54,646 nt of DNA from a virus, in the IMG/VR virus record IMGVR_UViG_3300044729_003149, positions 1 to 54,646 of that record; one strand, written 5' to 3'. The first letter of the stretch is position 1. Every line of letters begins with the position of its first letter. This document shows, in pieces, positions 33,011 to 41,655 of the stretch. The position numbers and the translations under genes are program-made. The notes under the pieces were generated by a model. It saw only the letters and a list, made by a program, of their open reading frames with translations, was not told the origin of the DNA and did no database searches.

Positions 33011-33192
33011 GATATCCTTGTGACATTGCTGACCAGGGCGTCTTTGCCATACTGTGCCTGCAGCAACAGTCGTGCCATGGCAGGAGACTTGGCAAATATC
33101 GCGGTGTCAACGCTCATGCTGTAGTCAGGGTGCTTGACCTTGACCTGAGCACGGTACACATGAAATCCTGCAAATATTTCTGAGGCTCTCAT
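33007..33192 (-). CDS. Small protein with MRASE-type leader, unknown function
   Basis: The protein is 61 residues beginning MRASEIFAGFHVYRAQVKVK. The leader shares M-R-A-x-E with the neighbours but lacks the terminal Glu of a cleavage site. The rest looks like a small alpha/beta domain (AKSPAMARLLLQAQYGKDAL). Overlaps both neighbours by ATGA. Confidence 0.5.
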   Translation of the reverse strand: MRASEIFAGFHVYRAQVKVKHPDYSMSVDTAIFAKSPAMARLLLQAQYGKDALVSNVTRIS

Positions 33193-33647
33193 GATGCCAC
33201 CTTTCTCAATACCATGACATCTGAACCAGATGCAGCTATCTTTGCTCGCTTTTCTGGGCTCAACTTAGACATGTCAAATTGACGATATCCCACACTGTCT
33301 GCAAATCTTTTGATCAAGCTTTGATATACTTTGCTACGACTGCCGCCTTTGGCTGAGAATATGAATACCCTGGGTTGATATCCACGTAGATATTCTCTAA
33401 ATGCTTCTAGCACAGTGCCCAGCACTCTGTTGGCATCTCCTCCGCCAGTCATGTCATAACTGTCGTTGCGTGAGAATTCTACTTCAACAGTACTGGCAGA
33501 CAAGGGAATAAACTTGATGTCAATGTAGCCACCCTGTCTATCGTAAGCACGACCATGCATTTCTTCCGGACCAAAATGGTCGTTCCACTCTATGGGAAAA
33601 CTGGTTTCCGGATCGTACAGTTCGGTGATAAACTCTTGAGATCGCAT
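33189..33647 (-). CDS. Predicted head-targeted conserved phage protein
   Basis: The protein is 152 residues. The leader MRSQEFITEL matches the T4 pattern closely, with a hydrophobic-x-Glu at residues 7-9. The body has VEVEFSRNDSYDMTGGGDAN and a helical VLEAFREYLRGYQPRVFIFS, ending DVMVLRKVAS. No known catalytic motif. Probably processed and packaged if the leader call is right. Confidence 0.55.
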   Translation of the reverse strand: MRSQEFITELYDPETSFPIEWNDHFGPEEMHGRAYDRQGGYIDIKFIPLSASTVEVEFSRNDSYDMTGGGDANRVLGTVLEAFREYLRGYQPRVFIFSAKGGSRSKVYQSLIKRFADSVGYRQFDMSKLSPEKRAKIAASGSDVMVLRKVAS

Positions 33648-33648
33648 G

Positions 33649-35109
33649 TCAATGGAACATTAAGTAACTGTCTGCCACGTCTCGTCTTTTGGCAGCACGA
33701 TCCCCAGCGCCAGGTTGCACAATCACATTCCATTTTGGTGGGGCGTACACTGGCACTTTTGTAATTGTACCGTCTTTCTCTAGTTTTTCCTTGTAGCCAA
33801 TTGGCCCTGGCTCGGGGATATCCAACATCTGATCATAAGTTATGATACTGTTTATATCTACTTTGTATTGTTGAGCCAGGCGTTGACGGAACGTTTCCAG
33901 TGCTTCTTGACTCTTGAACTGTGTACGACCCTTGGCATCTTTGATCAGCTTGTTGCCGTCACGGGCAATCAAATCAAAGAACATGTCCTTGGGCACAGTT
34001 ACGCCTTGCTTGACCACCTTGCCTGCGGCTTTTTGCAGTTCAACTTTCTTTTCTTGGCCACGCTTGCTGCCTGAGCTAAAATTGATAAGGAAATTTTCTG
34101 GGCTGTCACCGGTGGCCACATCCGCCATTTTTGTATATGCATAAAACATGACGTCAGGATTGGCTTCGGCCACTTTGTATGCTAGATCCAGGTATTCTTT
34201 GCTGAAGAAGTCGCCAGCATCGTGCCAACGCACTACCAGTTGAATACCATGTTTGTCAGTTTTCTTTTTGATAGTGCCAATTTCTTTATTCACTGTGCTC
34301 ATGTAGCCGTCAGGATCGTTCACCAGGAAGTTCAAGGCCTGTGCTGCTGACATAGAGCTGGCCGGGAACATCACATAGCCGCCCTTGCGAGCATAACAGA
34401 ACAGTTGGCAAGCACCTGCACCAGGGCAGGTTGTGATCTCTACAAAGTCGCCAGTATCTTCGTCAACAACAATGCCACTCAAGGCAGGCAGAGTCAGATC
34501 ATAAATGATTTCACCCTCAGTGGCTGACTTCTCCATCTTGGCATTGGTACCAAGAATGGCCTTGGGGCGTGTGGTGATTTGACGAGCTAGATCATCAAGA
34601 TCCCATGCGGTCTCACCATCGTCCATGACAATGGCCTTGATGTTGCTGCCATGAATGATGGGAGCCAGTTTGTCTTTCTTGGTCTTGGTTCCGGTCTTGA
34701 TACGATCTGCATAGGCCTGCAGTTCATCTCGTGGCATGCGACGCTGTGGCGCATTGAGTTTGATGGCTTCGTTTAACTCTAATTCACTTTCGGGAAAAGC
34801 AATATAACTGTCGCCGTTGATGTCGCCAATGCGCACAACAAATACACCGCCTTCGTCGTCGCCTTCATTTTGTCCGATTGACCATCCCATGGCTGCAAGT
34901 GCTTTTTCTGCACGTGGATCTTCATCACCGTGCCACCACTTTGCAGCCAACCGGCGCAGAATTTCTTCTTGGTCAGGCTCTCTATCATCACCAGTGCCAG
35001 GAGCAAATTCATTTAATCCGGCTTGTTGATCTTCAATGTTCAAGACCTTGATGGGAAATCCGCCCAGAGTGCGTCCACGACTTTCTAGTGTAAATTCTTT
35101 AGCTCGCAT
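33649..35109 (-). CDS. Gp88-like Cys-motif protein with capsid-targeting-like leader
   Basis: The protein is 486 residues. Leader MRAKEFTLES; then a mosaic N-terminal part with GLNEFAPGTGDD (residues about 31-42) and ELELNEAIKLNAPQRRMPRD near 125. From about residue 170 a Gp88-type domain: CPGAGACQLFCYARKGGYV near 228, VVRWHDAGDFFSKEYLDL near 292, and FYAYTKMADVATG. Gp88 was named in mycobacteriophages and its function is not established; the Cys set may bind a metal or cluster. Confidence 0.65.
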   Translation of the reverse strand: MRAKEFTLESRGRTLGGFPIKVLNIEDQQAGLNEFAPGTGDDREPDQEEILRRLAAKWWHGDEDPRAEKALAAMGWSIGQNEGDDEGGVFVVRIGDINGDSYIAFPESELELNEAIKLNAPQRRMPRDELQAYADRIKTGTKTKKDKLAPIIHGSNIKAIVMDDGETAWDLDDLARQITTRPKAILGTNAKMEKSATEGEIIYDLTLPALSGIVVDEDTGDFVEITTCPGAGACQLFCYARKGGYVMFPASSMSAAQALNFLVNDPDGYMSTVNKEIGTIKKKTDKHGIQLVVRWHDAGDFFSKEYLDLAYKVAEANPDVMFYAYTKMADVATGDSPENFLINFSSGSKRGQEKKVELQKAAGKVVKQGVTVPKDMFFDLIARDGNKLIKDAKGRTQFKSQEALETFRQRLAQQYKVDINSIITYDQMLDIPEPGPIGYKEKLEKDGTITKVPVYAPPKWNVIVQPGAGDRAAKRRDVADSYLMFH

Positions 35110-35697
35110 TCAATAACCTCTTTTGAGTCTTTCGTATCTCATTTGATCTGTTGTACGTTTGGGATCAAATGCTGTTTGAAAAGGATCTTCAACCGGTGCT
35201 CGCCAACTGTTGGGATCAGCTCGGTCTAGATTGGTTCCACCTCCACCCTGAGAAATTTTGGGCAGGGGTGCGATCTTGACTGCTGGCGTTTGTGGCATGG
35301 GTGCGGGTTTGACTGCTGGCGTTTGTGGCACAGGTGCAGTCTTGACTGCTGGCGTTTGTGGTACAGTTGTGCCAATATTTTGACTTCTATATTCGTTGGG
35401 TGTTAATTTACGACCAGCTTTTTCATCAGCGCCTAACATATCACCAATACCAAGAAAATTTCCAGCTCGTTGGCTGGCCTTTTGCTGGGCCGACCATCTT
35501 TGAAGAGCTGCACGATCAACTGGTTCTGTTTCCAGTGTGCCGCCACCTAAAATTTCTTTTCTAATAAGTTCAGGAGTTCGTTCAACCCCTCCTATTACTG
35601 GATATTTTGGGGTTACTCCGGTGGCACGCTCGGCATCAATCTGTTTAAAGATTTCATTGTAATCTAAGATTTCACTCACAAACTCTGTAGCTCTCAC
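35110..35697 (-). CDS. Predicted head-targeted protein with Pro-rich repeats (GTG start)
   Basis: The protein is 195 residues. The GTG at 35697 overlaps the upstream TGA (GTGA) and gives the leader VRATEFVSEI, matching its neighbours, so it is preferred over an upstream ATG. The middle holds three 11-residue repeats with core PQTPAVK. The rest is hydrophilic and probably disordered, ending with a basic MRYERLKRGY. Function unknown. Confidence 0.55.
   Translation of the reverse strand: MRATEFVSEILDYNEIFKQIDAERATGVTPKYPVIGGVERTPELIRKEILGGGTLETEPVDRAALQRWSAQQKASQRAGNFLGIGDMLGADEKAGRKLTPNEYRSQNIGTTVPQTPAVKTAPVPQTPAVKPAPMPQTPAVKIAPLPKISQGGGGTNLDRADPNSWRAPVEDPFQTAFDPKRTTDQMRYERLKRGY
35278..35363 (-). 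repeat. Three 33-bp tandem repeats in coding sequence
   Basis: A 20-base core reading gactgctggcgtttgtggca on the plus strand recurs at 35278, 35311 and 35344 with small changes. It encodes an 11-residue Pro/Ala/Lys repeat. The period is a multiple of three, so copy changes would keep frame. Confidence 0.8.
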
Positions 35698-36452
35698 TTG
35701 TTTCTTCCTGATTTCATGTTTGCACACCAGTGAGCCATGCGCTGGCGCTCGCCTGATGAATTTTTTGCAATGCTTCTCAATTTACTTATGGACTGTTTGC
35801 AGTTCACTCCTGCTCGTCGGGCTCTGCCTGGGCGGCTTTTGCCCTTGACTTTACCGTCGGCAAAGTTTTCGTTTAATGAATCCTTCAAGAACTGTTCGCC
35901 AGCGCTAGTTACATACCAATATCCATCGTCATCTACAATATAACCGTTGTCGCTTAAACTGTCTAACACGTTATCATATTCGGAAGTGCGTGATTCATCT
36001 TCTATAAAATCCATACCTAACTTTGTTGCTGTATAGATTGCGTGTAATACAAGAATCTTACCTAAACCTTTACCTCGATATTCAGGATATACTTCGGCGA
36101 TACTACGACCAGTGTCAGCATTATATTGATAAACACCTGCGGGCTCGCCGTCTACTGTCATTGTAGTAGCAAATTTATTACCACCTGATTGAACTGTGAA
36201 ATTGATTTTACTGTTGACTTTACCGTCAGCAAAGTTTTCATTTTGTATTTGACTAGGGCCGTAAACTACAGCATTGGGATTGACACCGTGTTTGGTTTCT
36301 AACTTTCTTATAAGCAACGGAATGTTTTTATTGGGAAAGTTTCTGGCTACCAGTCTAGTGATTGTATTACCGCGATGTTTCCCACGAATATAAACATCCA
36401 CCGGATCATCTGGACCTAAAGCAATTTCACATATAAATTCACTAGCTCTCAT
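35694..36452 (-). CDS. GNAT acetyltransferase with capsid-targeting-like leader and basic tail
   Basis: The protein is 252 residues. Leader MRASEFICEI. The GNAT core is SIAEVYPEYRGKGLGKILVL near residue 113 (R-G-x-G-x-G/A acetyl-CoA loop). Two copies of NENFADGKV occur near residues 70 and 194, the second followed by the basic tail GKSRPGRARRAGVNCKQ and AHWCANMKSGRNK. The first half is an alpha/beta region with YIRGKHRGNTITRLV. It may be injected to acetylate a host target; that is inference. Confidence 0.65.
   Translation of the reverse strand: MRASEFICEIALGPDDPVDVYIRGKHRGNTITRLVARNFPNKNIPLLIRKLETKHGVNPNAVVYGPSQIQNENFADGKVNSKINFTVQSGGNKFATTMTVDGEPAGVYQYNADTGRSIAEVYPEYRGKGLGKILVLHAIYTATKLGMDFIEDESRTSEYDNVLDSLSDNGYIVDDDGYWYVTSAGEQFLKDSLNENFADGKVKGKSRPGRARRAGVNCKQSISKLRSIAKNSSGERQRMAHWCANMKSGRNK
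35844..36240 (-). repeat. Direct repeat encoding NENFADGKV (two copies)
   Basis: A near-identical stretch of about 27 bases occurs at 35845-35871 and 36214-36240 in the acetyltransferase gene, in frame. It encodes the NENFADGKV linker twice, once between domains and once before the basic tail. I recall this linker in other environmental phage proteins. Confidence 0.7.
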
Positions 36453-38893
36453 GTTCTCACAGGCCTAGCCATCTTTACTATCACTGCATGCAGTCCAGGA
36501 TGCAGAGGCTGCGGCAGGTCCGACGGTTTGAACCAACCATAGTCTTGGCTTTCTGAATTCAGCCTTGGTTGAAACTCCGTTGGCACAACACCCACAAAGG
36601 TTTGATAATTTTTGTTGCGATTCACTGGTGTGAGTTTGATGGCACCTGTGTAGCCGCTTTCTTCTGCAAGCTCACGACGCACTGTGTCTTCGGCTGATTC
36701 GCCTGAGTCGCGACCACCACCCCAACAGGCCCATACGCCAGGATCATTCACAGTTTCACTGCGTTGCTGCAAACACCAACGGCCTGTGTCCTCGGCCACA
36801 ACAATGCAGCCGGCCGCAAAGGGGCCACTGCTGGTATCGCGTTGTTCCACTGTGCGTGTGGTACCGCCTGCCCCCACATAGATAGCACGGAAGTCCACGC
36901 CAGGATATTCTCGTGCAAGATCCTTGAACACACGTAGATTGCTCATTGAATCATCATACAGCCGCACATGATTGTATTTGCTTGTGTCAAGATAACGTCG
37001 CACCCAAACGGCTTTTTTCTCAGCCGGGATAGCATCGCCCGGCAGGTTACCAGCACGATGCACATGCACACGACTCATGTCTATGCCAAGATCGCTAAAG
37101 GTCTGTAGAAATTCTTGTTTGTTGTCAAAGTCAGCTCGGGCTGTGAGCATGATGACTTCAGCATTGGGATGGTATGCCAGGATGGTCTTGAGCTTGCGTA
37201 TCATGGGCTCAATGGGCTGGCTCTCCTGTCTGAACTTTGCAGCCGATCTAAATTCACCAAAGTCAAACTCTTCGCCTGGTGCCAGCTCGTAAGTGTTGAA
37301 TTCTTGATTGGTGAGCTCACGCACCACCTCACCGTCTTTGACAACACGTATCTTGGCCGTGGTGTGCATCAAGGTGTCATCGATGTCAAATATCACCAAG
37401 TCAGTAGCACCGGCGTCACGATCCTGTTCTACAAAAACTGCACTGTCTTCGCCCATGTTGTGAAAATTTTCAAACAGACCATTGGGTCGGGCAATCTGTG
37501 GGTGCCCTTGACTGTCTGTCTTCAGTTTCAATTTATTGGCTTCGCGGCCAGTCTGTCCGGGTTTGATGTCCACGGTGAGAGCCATTTTGAATCTTGGATC
37601 GTTCTTTTGTTTGGCTGTGGGAATGTATCCTGAAGCTTCAGCAAACATTTCGGGACGAGCATCAGCAAAGTCACGCATGATGATACCGGCCCGAGCATTG
37701 GCTTCGTTTTCCCAGTCTGATCCTGTTCGTCCAGCATCGTGGGGCAAATCGTCTCGCTGATCCTGCCGAGCGTGAGTAAGCTCGTGTGCCAGTGTGCGCA
37801 ACACATCTAGGATGTGTCTTCCATCCACAGACAAATGCATGGCATTGTCTTGCCGGTCATAGCGACCAAAGCTGTGATTTTTTTCCTGCCATTTACTACC
37901 ACGATGAATTATTATCTTGGGAAGTTTTTGTAGTCCCAGTTTTTTGGCAGCAAATTTTGCAAATTCTTTTATGGTTTCTATGTCGCTGCGATCATTTTCC
38001 ACAAACATTTTTGTGGCAGCACCCACGCCATGTGGTGTGGATTGTTCACGCATGCTTTCTCCACCACCGCCATCACCACCACCTCCATCACCGCCGGTGT
38101 CACCACTGTCACTGTAACCAAATCCCGGATACCACCAACCACCCCAGGCATAACGAGTGCGTGACTTGCTGCGAGATTTTTTGCGGCGTTCAACAAGACT
38201 GAGCTCTTGATCACGAGCCTGGTTGCGAGCATCAACTAGACGTTGAATGTAGCCTTGATTACGCAGCATCTTGAACACCAAGTTGTCAACACCAAACTCA
38301 CCCTGCTGTTCAAGACCAGCAGCTCGCATGGTTTTGATTTTGTCCAGCAACTGTTGAGTGCTTTTGGCATCAGAATCATCAATCACAGATTCTATGCGCT
38401 GCACTAGATCTTCGTATTTGCTGCGCACCGCACTGTCGTCTAGATTGGCCTTTTGTCTGCGCGGAACTGACAGCCATTTGTCATGCAACACACTATAGAT
38501 GCCTTGGCTGTGGTGCGGCTGATCACTGGGCTGCACATAGAGTTCAACGTCGTAGCCACCAATGCGGATATTGTGTTCTTGATTGTACTGAAATTTCTTG
38601 GCCTTGAACAGCTCCTGATACACGTCATCATCAGGCATGTTGACCACTAGGTGTAGATCAATGTCACTGTGCGGAGTATAGGTATATGCTGCGTTGCTGC
38701 CAGATATTGTGATGTCTTCAAGATCAAGATCCTGTACACCCATGAACTCTCTAAAGTCCTGTGCTATCAGCAACAGCCGTTCCCGCACATCAGGCTGCAT
38801 TTGTTCATTTTTTTGCCAGATGCGTGGATTGAGCTGATCGTGAAATTTCACAGCATCAGCAAGATTGAATGATTCCAATTGAGAGATGTTCAT
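36449..38893 (-). CDS. Multidomain nucleotidyltransferase - peptidase-like - HAD - Nudix fusion
   Basis: The protein is 814 residues. Domains in order: nucleotidyltransferase fold (GSNAAYTYTPHSDIDLHLVV, residues about 64-84); basic then Gly-rich linker (about 235-280); zincin-like LAHELTHARQDQRDD near 372; a second linker with VFVEQDRDAGATD; HAD phosphatase-like (VIFDIDDTLMHT near 503, VIMLTARADF, RLYDDSMSN); and Nudix box GGRDSGESAEDTVRRELAEE near 734. All signature residues look intact. The N-terminus MNISQLESFNLAD partly resembles the neighbouring leaders. The ATG lies six bases after a late box with no ribosome site, suggesting a leaderless mRNA. Confidence 0.7.
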   Translation of the reverse strand: MNISQLESFNLADAVKFHDQLNPRIWQKNEQMQPDVRERLLLIAQDFREFMGVQDLDLEDITISGSNAAYTYTPHSDIDLHLVVNMPDDDVYQELFKAKKFQYNQEHNIRIGGYDVELYVQPSDQPHHSQGIYSVLHDKWLSVPRRQKANLDDSAVRSKYEDLVQRIESVIDDSDAKSTQQLLDKIKTMRAAGLEQQGEFGVDNLVFKMLRNQGYIQRLVDARNQARDQELSLVERRKKSRSKSRTRYAWGGWWYPGFGYSDSGDTGGDGGGGDGGGGESMREQSTPHGVGAATKMFVENDRSDIETIKEFAKFAAKKLGLQKLPKIIIHRGSKWQEKNHSFGRYDRQDNAMHLSVDGRHILDVLRTLAHELTHARQDQRDDLPHDAGRTGSDWENEANARAGIIMRDFADARPEMFAEASGYIPTAKQKNDPRFKMALTVDIKPGQTGREANKLKLKTDSQGHPQIARPNGLFENFHNMGEDSAVFVEQDRDAGATDLVIFDIDDTLMHTTAKIRVVKDGEVVRELTNQEFNTYELAPGEEFDFGEFRSAAKFRQESQPIEPMIRKLKTILAYHPNAEVIMLTARADFDNKQEFLQTFSDLGIDMSRVHVHRAGNLPGDAIPAEKKAVWVRRYLDTSKYNHVRLYDDSMSNLRVFKDLAREYPGVDFRAIYVGAGGTTRTVEQRDTSSGPFAAGCIVVAEDTGRWCLQQRSETVNDPGVWACWGGGRDSGESAEDTVRRELAEESGYTGAIKLTPVNRNKNYQTFVGVVPTEFQPRLNSESQDYGWFKPSDLPQPLHPGLHAVIVKMARPVRT

Positions 38894-38899
38894 AAATTG

Positions 38900-38906
38900 T
38901 ATTTAT
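38900..38906 (-). promoter_or_regulatory. Late promoter box giving a predicted leaderless mRNA
   Basis: The minus strand reads ATAAATA, then six bases, then the ATG at 38893. In T4 the start site lies about six bases after the box, so transcription would begin at the start codon. It follows a terminator directly. Confidence 0.5.
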
Positions 38907-38920
38907 TTTGCCCAGTCTAC

Positions 38921-38948
38921 AAAAGAAAATCCCCGGACTAGCCGGGGA
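38921..38948 (-). terminator. Intrinsic terminator
   Basis: The minus strand forms TCCCCGG-loop CTAGT-CCGGGGA (7-bp stem) followed by TTTTCTTTT. It ends the transcript of the glycosyltransferase gene upstream (38970-39899) and insulates the late promoter that follows. Confidence 0.85.
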
Positions 38949-38969
38949 CGTATCACAATGTCACTGAGA

Positions 38970-39899
38970 TCATGCGTTTTCGGCAATGACTTCAGCTTCG
39001 GCATCGGCTGTGAGCACTTCAGGTGCAACATTGTGTCCGTTGTTGACAGCACCGGTCTGTGTGGTGCCCTGAGCGGCTGCATTTTGCAGAGCCAGCGCAT
39101 GCAGATCCTGATACAGTTTGTCCTGTGTGGCGCCATCAAACACATAGGTTCCGGTGTGACGCAGCAGGATACGCTTGTCAACCCAGACCTGGCCACCAAG
39201 ATCACGCCAGTTTTCACAGAAGGTCCAGTCTTCGCTGTAGTAGCGACCTTCGCGTACCGCGGTGTCAAAGTAGGTTTTCATGTACTTGTTGAGCTTGGGA
39301 TCCAGTCCAATGTCATTGGCAAACGGACGAACCGCAGGGTGTGCATCCAGTTTCTCAAACACTTCACGCTTCATCAGCAAGAAGCCGGTGCCAGTTTTGC
39401 TGACTTCCACAACATGATCTGTGGATTCGGGCTGTCCGGGAATGCCATTCACACACCATTTCACAGGCAGTGATTTCATGGGATAAAGTCCGCCGATCAC
39501 GTCTTTCTGTGCGTCCAGCAACAGCAACAGATGCCATGGTTCCCAGCCAATGTCAGCATCAATAAACATCAGGTGTGTGCTGCCTTCGGTGTCAAGAAAC
39601 TTGGCAGTGAGTGTGTTTCTAGCACGACTGATCAAGCTTTCATTGGTCATGGTTTCCACAGTCCAGTCCAGGCCCAGCTGGCGTGCTGTGTTGCTCCACT
39701 TGATAAAACTCATGAAAGTTTGTTCGGTCAGCATGCCGCCATAGCAGGGCATACAGATGTGTACCTTGGTGGTTCTAAGATAATCCAGGTTGACTTGGAT
39801 TGTGGAAGCACTGGTTTCTGCTGCATCTGAGGGTGCAACCGCTGTGGGTTGTGCGTCTTGAATGGGTGCGACGTTTTGAGCGTCTGGGGCGTCAGCCAT
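38970..39899 (-). CDS. GT-A glycosyltransferase-like protein
   Basis: The protein is 309 residues. After a disordered Ala/Asp-rich N-terminus (about 35 residues), VHICMPCYGGMLTEQTF and THLMFIDADIGWEPWHLL near residue 110 carry the DxD metal site. GTGFLLMKREVFEKLDAH and YYSEDWTFCENWRDLGG resemble GT-A acceptor-side blocks (the acidic ED pair). AGGAG and a late box lie upstream, so it is probably a late-expressed virion or DNA glycosylating enzyme. Confidence 0.7.
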   Translation of the reverse strand: MADAPDAQNVAPIQDAQPTAVAPSDAAETSASTIQVNLDYLRTTKVHICMPCYGGMLTEQTFMSFIKWSNTARQLGLDWTVETMTNESLISRARNTLTAKFLDTEGSTHLMFIDADIGWEPWHLLLLLDAQKDVIGGLYPMKSLPVKWCVNGIPGQPESTDHVVEVSKTGTGFLLMKREVFEKLDAHPAVRPFANDIGLDPKLNKYMKTYFDTAVREGRYYSEDWTFCENWRDLGGQVWVDKRILLRHTGTYVFDGATQDKLYQDLHALALQNAAAQGTTQTGAVNNGHNVAPEVLTADAEAEVIAENA

Positions 39900-39925
39900 C
39901 TAATTCTCCTGTAAAAGTTTGTGAA

Positions 39926-39932
39926 TATTTAA
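39926..39932 (-). promoter_or_regulatory. Candidate T4-type late promoter box (TTAAATA)
   Basis: The minus strand reads TTAAATA 26 bases before the ATG at 39899, with AGGAG between. Confidence 0.35.
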
Positions 39933-39950
39933 TGAGTGTACAGCAGGTGT

Positions 39951-40847
39951 TTACTTTTTGCGACCAGCACAGTGGGCTTTTTGACTGAAACCACGAGGAT
40001 TGGCACAATTGATACTGCGCTTGTATCGTTCGCTCCATTTTTCTTCTAGATAATCTTCATCTTCGTCTATGGGCTGATTTTCACGACGCTGATAACTGGC
40101 ACTTAGTCCAGCACCTGAACCTTGAGTGTTGGCCGTGGTGTACTCGCTGAGTGGTGAAAGATCTTCTTCGTATGTAGCAGCCCAGCCCTGATTTTCCTGC
40201 ACTGTGTTCATGACAACATCCAGCATTTTTACCACTGTGTCGGCCAATTGTTTATTGGATTGTGTGGCTGGATACATGCTCATGACCAAGGCTGTGCGCT
40301 GACGCTCGTTCAATTTGGGCCACGCTGCTCTAATTTGTGATGCATTGGTCATGCCAGGACCAAATTCCACAGTGGGCAAATAGTCCAGATAGGCATGGCG
40401 ATTCATGGCAGCCATGGGTTGGCCATCTTTGTAATACTGCAAACGATCACTCACGGGTTGTCCCTTGCGCGGGCCTCGAGTCACTAGAGGCAGTTTGCCT
40501 GTGGCAGGATCAGGTTCGGCCGGAAAAGGACCTTCGGGACTGGGCCCGCCTTTGCGATTCTTTGCGCTTTTGACAAAAATCAAGTTTGTTTTTTCAGGAT
40601 CGTACCGGTTGGTGATTTCTTCAGCCGAAAAAGGTGATTTAACTCTCACGAATTTTCCAGCTGGCACACCGGCCAGTCGTGCTAGTTTTTCTTTGAGAGC
40701 AAATGGAAATGGTCGCTCAGACGTATCATCAGTGGCTGCAATATAGACGTCAGCGTTGGGGAATTTTTGCTGTGCTTTTTGATAGAGAGCAAAGTGTCCG
40801 GCATGAAACGGATGAAATCCGCCGGGAATGATAACAATCTGTTGCAT
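39951..40847 (-). CDS. Cytidylyltransferase-like/NMNAT-like nucleotidyltransferase with basic Cys tail
   Basis: The protein is 298 residues. The start at 40847 is chosen over an upstream GTG. IIPGGFHPFHAGHFALYQKA has the HxGH motif; GPGMTNASQIRAAWPKL holds an IR-containing block like the SxTxIR motif. The middle is long and Pro/Lys-rich. It ends KRSINCANPRGFSQKAHCAG plus basic residues, a tail I recall from other phage proteins. It would form an NAD-like or CDP-like compound; substrate unknown. The ATG is seven bases after a late box with no ribosome site. Confidence 0.65.
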   Translation of the reverse strand: MQQIVIIPGGFHPFHAGHFALYQKAQQKFPNADVYIAATDDTSERPFPFALKEKLARLAGVPAGKFVRVKSPFSAEEITNRYDPEKTNLIFVKSAKNRKGGPSPEGPFPAEPDPATGKLPLVTRGPRKGQPVSDRLQYYKDGQPMAAMNRHAYLDYLPTVEFGPGMTNASQIRAAWPKLNERQRTALVMSMYPATQSNKQLADTVVKMLDVVMNTVQENQGWAATYEEDLSPLSEYTTANTQGSGAGLSASYQRRENQPIDEDEDYLEEKWSERYKRSINCANPRGFSQKAHCAGRKK

Positions 40848-40854
40848 AGTGATG

Positions 40855-40861
40855 TATTTAG
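40855..40861 (-). promoter_or_regulatory. Late promoter box giving a predicted leaderless mRNA
   Basis: The minus strand reads CTAAATA, then seven bases, then the ATG at 40847, with no ribosome site. Same layout as at 38900 and 41827. Confidence 0.5.
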
Positions 40862-41293
40862 TTACATCACTTCCAGAAGCCACACGTAGATTGGGGTAGT
40901 GAATTTCAGTACAATAGTGCCATTACAGCCCATGGCACCAAAAAACAAATCATTAATGGGGTCAGCGGTACCATTGAAATCATGGTGATACACTGCGCGA
41001 TCATGCACAATCTGACTGATGTCAATGTCTTCCAGCACAAAATCTGACACAATCACAGTTGAGTCGCTGACAATATTGCCCGAATCGTCCAACTGTGTAT
41101 GCGAGGGCTGTTTGTTTTTGACCACCCAACGAAATTCGTGATCGCCGTCAACTTCATCGTCAAATTCATGAGTCACTGTGTGAGACTGGGTCACTGCATT
41201 GCTGTCAAACACACAGGTATTGTCGATCCAGAATTCCACGCCCAGGGGCAGATCGGTGTTGGTGGGATTGATATCAAATTTGAATGTGGCCAT
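40862..41293 (-). CDS. Predicted virion/tail-associated beta-rich protein
   Basis: The protein is 143 residues, nearly all beta: LGVEFWIDNTCVFDSN, HEFRWVVKNKQPSHTQLDDSG, VIVSDFVLEDIDISQ. It resembles small beta-sandwich virion or baseplate-associated proteins. No enzymatic motif is visible. It shares one base with the next structural-type gene. Confidence 0.5.
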   Translation of the reverse strand: MATFKFDINPTNTDLPLGVEFWIDNTCVFDSNAVTQSHTVTHEFDDEVDGDHEFRWVVKNKQPSHTQLDDSGNIVSDSTVIVSDFVLEDIDISQIVHDRAVYHHDFNGTADPINDLFFGAMGCNGTIVLKFTTPIYVWLLEVM

Positions 41294-41655
41294 CAGTAAT
41301 AGATGTTGACGCCAAGAATTGTGCCAGCGGTGAAGTTGTCTATTCTGGCTCGCATCCAGACAAAGTTGCCCAGCACTGCATCGCTGCGATTCTGTGTCAG
41401 CACTGTGCTGCCATCGCCAAATACCAAATTCACATCAAACCAAGTGGCTTGATTGGGATCGCTGTCCAGCGTGGCTTCAATGGTGCAAATGCCCACAAAA
41501 TTCACAAATTCTGTGTCAATGGTTTGAACACTGCCACGGCCGCGATAATAGTTGGCAGCTTTGCCAGCCACACTGGACCAGTCCTGACTGCTGCCATCAT
41601 AATTGCCCGACGCAGTTCCGTAGGTCACGTCAAAGATCAAAACTTCAGTGGTCAT
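41293..41655 (-). CDS. Predicted virion-associated beta-rich protein
   Basis: The protein is 120 residues. EVLIFDVTYGTASGNYDG then FVNFVGICTIEATLDSDP and VLGNFVWMRARIDNFTAGT, ending ILGVNIYY. The ending is typical of short phage beta-sandwich proteins that sit on the virion. Function unknown. Confidence 0.5.
   Translation of the reverse strand: MTTEVLIFDVTYGTASGNYDGSSQDWSSVAGKAANYYRGRGSVQTIDTEFVNFVGICTIEATLDSDPNQATWFDVNLVFGDGSTVLTQNRSDAVLGNFVWMRARIDNFTAGTILGVNIYY

Noticed and set aside
35110-35727. ATG start at 35727 for the Pro-repeat protein
   Set aside because: It would overlap the acetyltransferase by 34 bases and hide the leader. The GTG at 35697 overlaps the stop as GTGA and yields the same leader type as the neighbours.
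37786-38202. His-rich plus-strand frame (metal-binding-like)
   Set aside because: It is the complement of the Gly-rich linker of the 814-residue protein; composition artefact.
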